A DNA stretch of 64,000 nt, taken from positions 744,001 through 808,000 of the forward strand of contig CAVSID010000001.1 of assembly GCA_963727915.1 (NCBI GenBank), written 5' to 3'. The stretch is from CAWAND01 sp963727915 (GTDB taxonomy: Bacteria; Chloroflexota; Anaerolineae; Anaerolineales; E44-bin32). Position numbers and translations under genes: made by a program. The notes under the pieces were generated by a model. The model had not been told where the DNA came from. It did not search any database and saw only the letters and a program-made list of their open reading frames with translations. Below, piece after piece: positions 63,445 to 64,000 of the stretch. The first letter of the stretch is position 1, and each line of letters opens with the position of its first letter.

Positions 63445-64000
63445 ATGCCCCCAATCCGAGAACTGTCCCCCGGCGACCTCTACCAAGCCTGTGACCTGAG
63501 CCAGTTCAAGTTCAAGACCACCGATGAACTGAAGGCCAACGCATCGTTCGTGGGGCAAGAACGCGCCGAGCAGGCTGTGGCGTTTGGCATTGGGATGCAG
63601 GGAGAGGGCTACAACATCTTTGCCCTAGGTCCGTCGGGGTCCGGCAAGCACAGTCTTCTGCGCCAGGCCTTTGAATCCCAGGCGAAACGCAGGCAGGTGC
63701 CCTCGGATTGGTGCTACGTTCACAATTTCCGCCAGCCGCACAAACCTCTCTCGCTCCAGCTGCCCGCCGGCCGGGGAGCGGAGCTCGCCGGAGACATGGA
63801 TAGGTTGATCGAGGAGTTGCGCCAAGCGCTCTCGACGGCCTTTGAAAGCGAGGAGTTCCAGAACCGCCGCCAGGAGATTCAAGAGACCTTCCAGGAGCAG
63901 CAGGAGAAGGCTTTTGAAGTGTTGAGGGGCAAGGCGGAGACGGAGGGCTTCACGCTGTTGCGCACGCCGGCGGGGCTTGGGTTTGCGCCGGTCAAGGACG
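63445..64000 (+). CDS. ATP-dependent protease, Lon-like (AAA_32 type), cut by the window end
   Basis: From ATG 63445 with AAAGGGAGGA before it, 185 residues are visible and run off the window. The start MPPIRELSPGDLYQACDLSQ, the FVGQERAEQAVAFGIGMQGE block and a Walker-A-like GPSGSGKHS (62-70) are the N-terminal hallmarks of LonB-like proteases with the AAA_32 domain; a helical region rich in Glu/Gln (130-170) follows. The protease domain would lie beyond the window. It degrades proteins in the cytoplasm. Intact so far. Confidence 0.88.
   Translation, partial: MPPIRELSPGDLYQACDLSQFKFKTTDELKANASFVGQERAEQAVAFGIGMQGEGYNIFALGPSGSGKHSLLRQAFESQAKRRQVPSDWCYVHNFRQPHKPLSLQLPAGRGAELAGDMDRLIEELRQALSTAFESEEFQNRRQEIQETFQEQQEKAFEVLRGKAETEGFTLLRTPAGLGFAPVKD

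Overview
The window is a GC-rich bacterial chromosome segment. Gene content and style suggest a member of the Chloroflexota (Anaerolineae-like), although no rRNA or other taxonomic marker is present to prove it. Pointers are the Gly-rich lipoproteins beside a MacAB-type exporter, repeated -10 boxes placed 6-10 bases before start codons (leaderless style), TTG/GTG starts and a CPXCG zinc-ribbon protein. Many conserved genes, including the indispensable gatCAB, are split over two or three frames with all family motifs still readable. I read these as indels in the assembly, heaviest in the first 18 kb, not as real pseudogenes, and give each gene as one span with approximate frameshift points.

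Layout. 0-8 kb: start of an ABC ATPase (-), then gatC, gatA, a sugar nucleotidyltransferase, a small protein, an aminotransferase, gatB and a glutamate dehydrogenase-family gene, all on +. 7.6-8.05 kb: a 439-base gap with two perfect and two one-mismatch DnaA boxes plus an AT-richer patch (candidate oriC or DnaA-binding locus). 8-14.6 kb: an Era-like GTPase, then a tyrosine/homogentisate catabolism block (aminotransferase, HPPD, FAH-family hydrolase, homogentisate dioxygenase, flavin reductase). 14.8-18.3 kb: an ECF vitamin-type transporter (double ATPase, S, T). 18.4 kb: DegV.

19.4-34.2 kb (-): a coherent catabolic cluster. It has an FGGY kinase, a binding-protein ABC sugar importer with two different ATPases, two GntR/UTRA regulators, aldo-keto reductase, 2-hydroxyacid dehydrogenase, DeoC-type aldolase and zinc alcohol dehydrogenase. 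At its distal end are a UroD-family methyltransferase and its corrinoid protein. The combination suggests uptake and B12-dependent demethylation of a methylated sugar or polyol, and is the best candidate for an undescribed pathway.

34.4-47.2 kb (-): HAD phosphatase, metallopeptidase, lipoprotein, histone-deacetylase-family hydrolase, membrane proteins, class V aminotransferase, M24 peptidase, anion transporter with an extra N-terminal domain, Usp, GT87-like protein, aquaporin. 47.2-52.3 kb (-): MacAB-like exporter with two paralogous lipoproteins. 52.5-64 kb: thioesterase, a large helicase with an HNH nuclease domain nested in its C-terminal zinc domain, citrate synthase, a secreted protein, lipoyl synthase, a CsaA-like protein, LiaF-like protein, cold-shock protein, and the start of a Lon-like protease.

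Across the window lie four exact and three near-exact copies of TGTGA-N6-TCACA, the CRP-type operator, several close to start codons. This suggests a CRP/FNR-family regulon joining otherwise unrelated genes.
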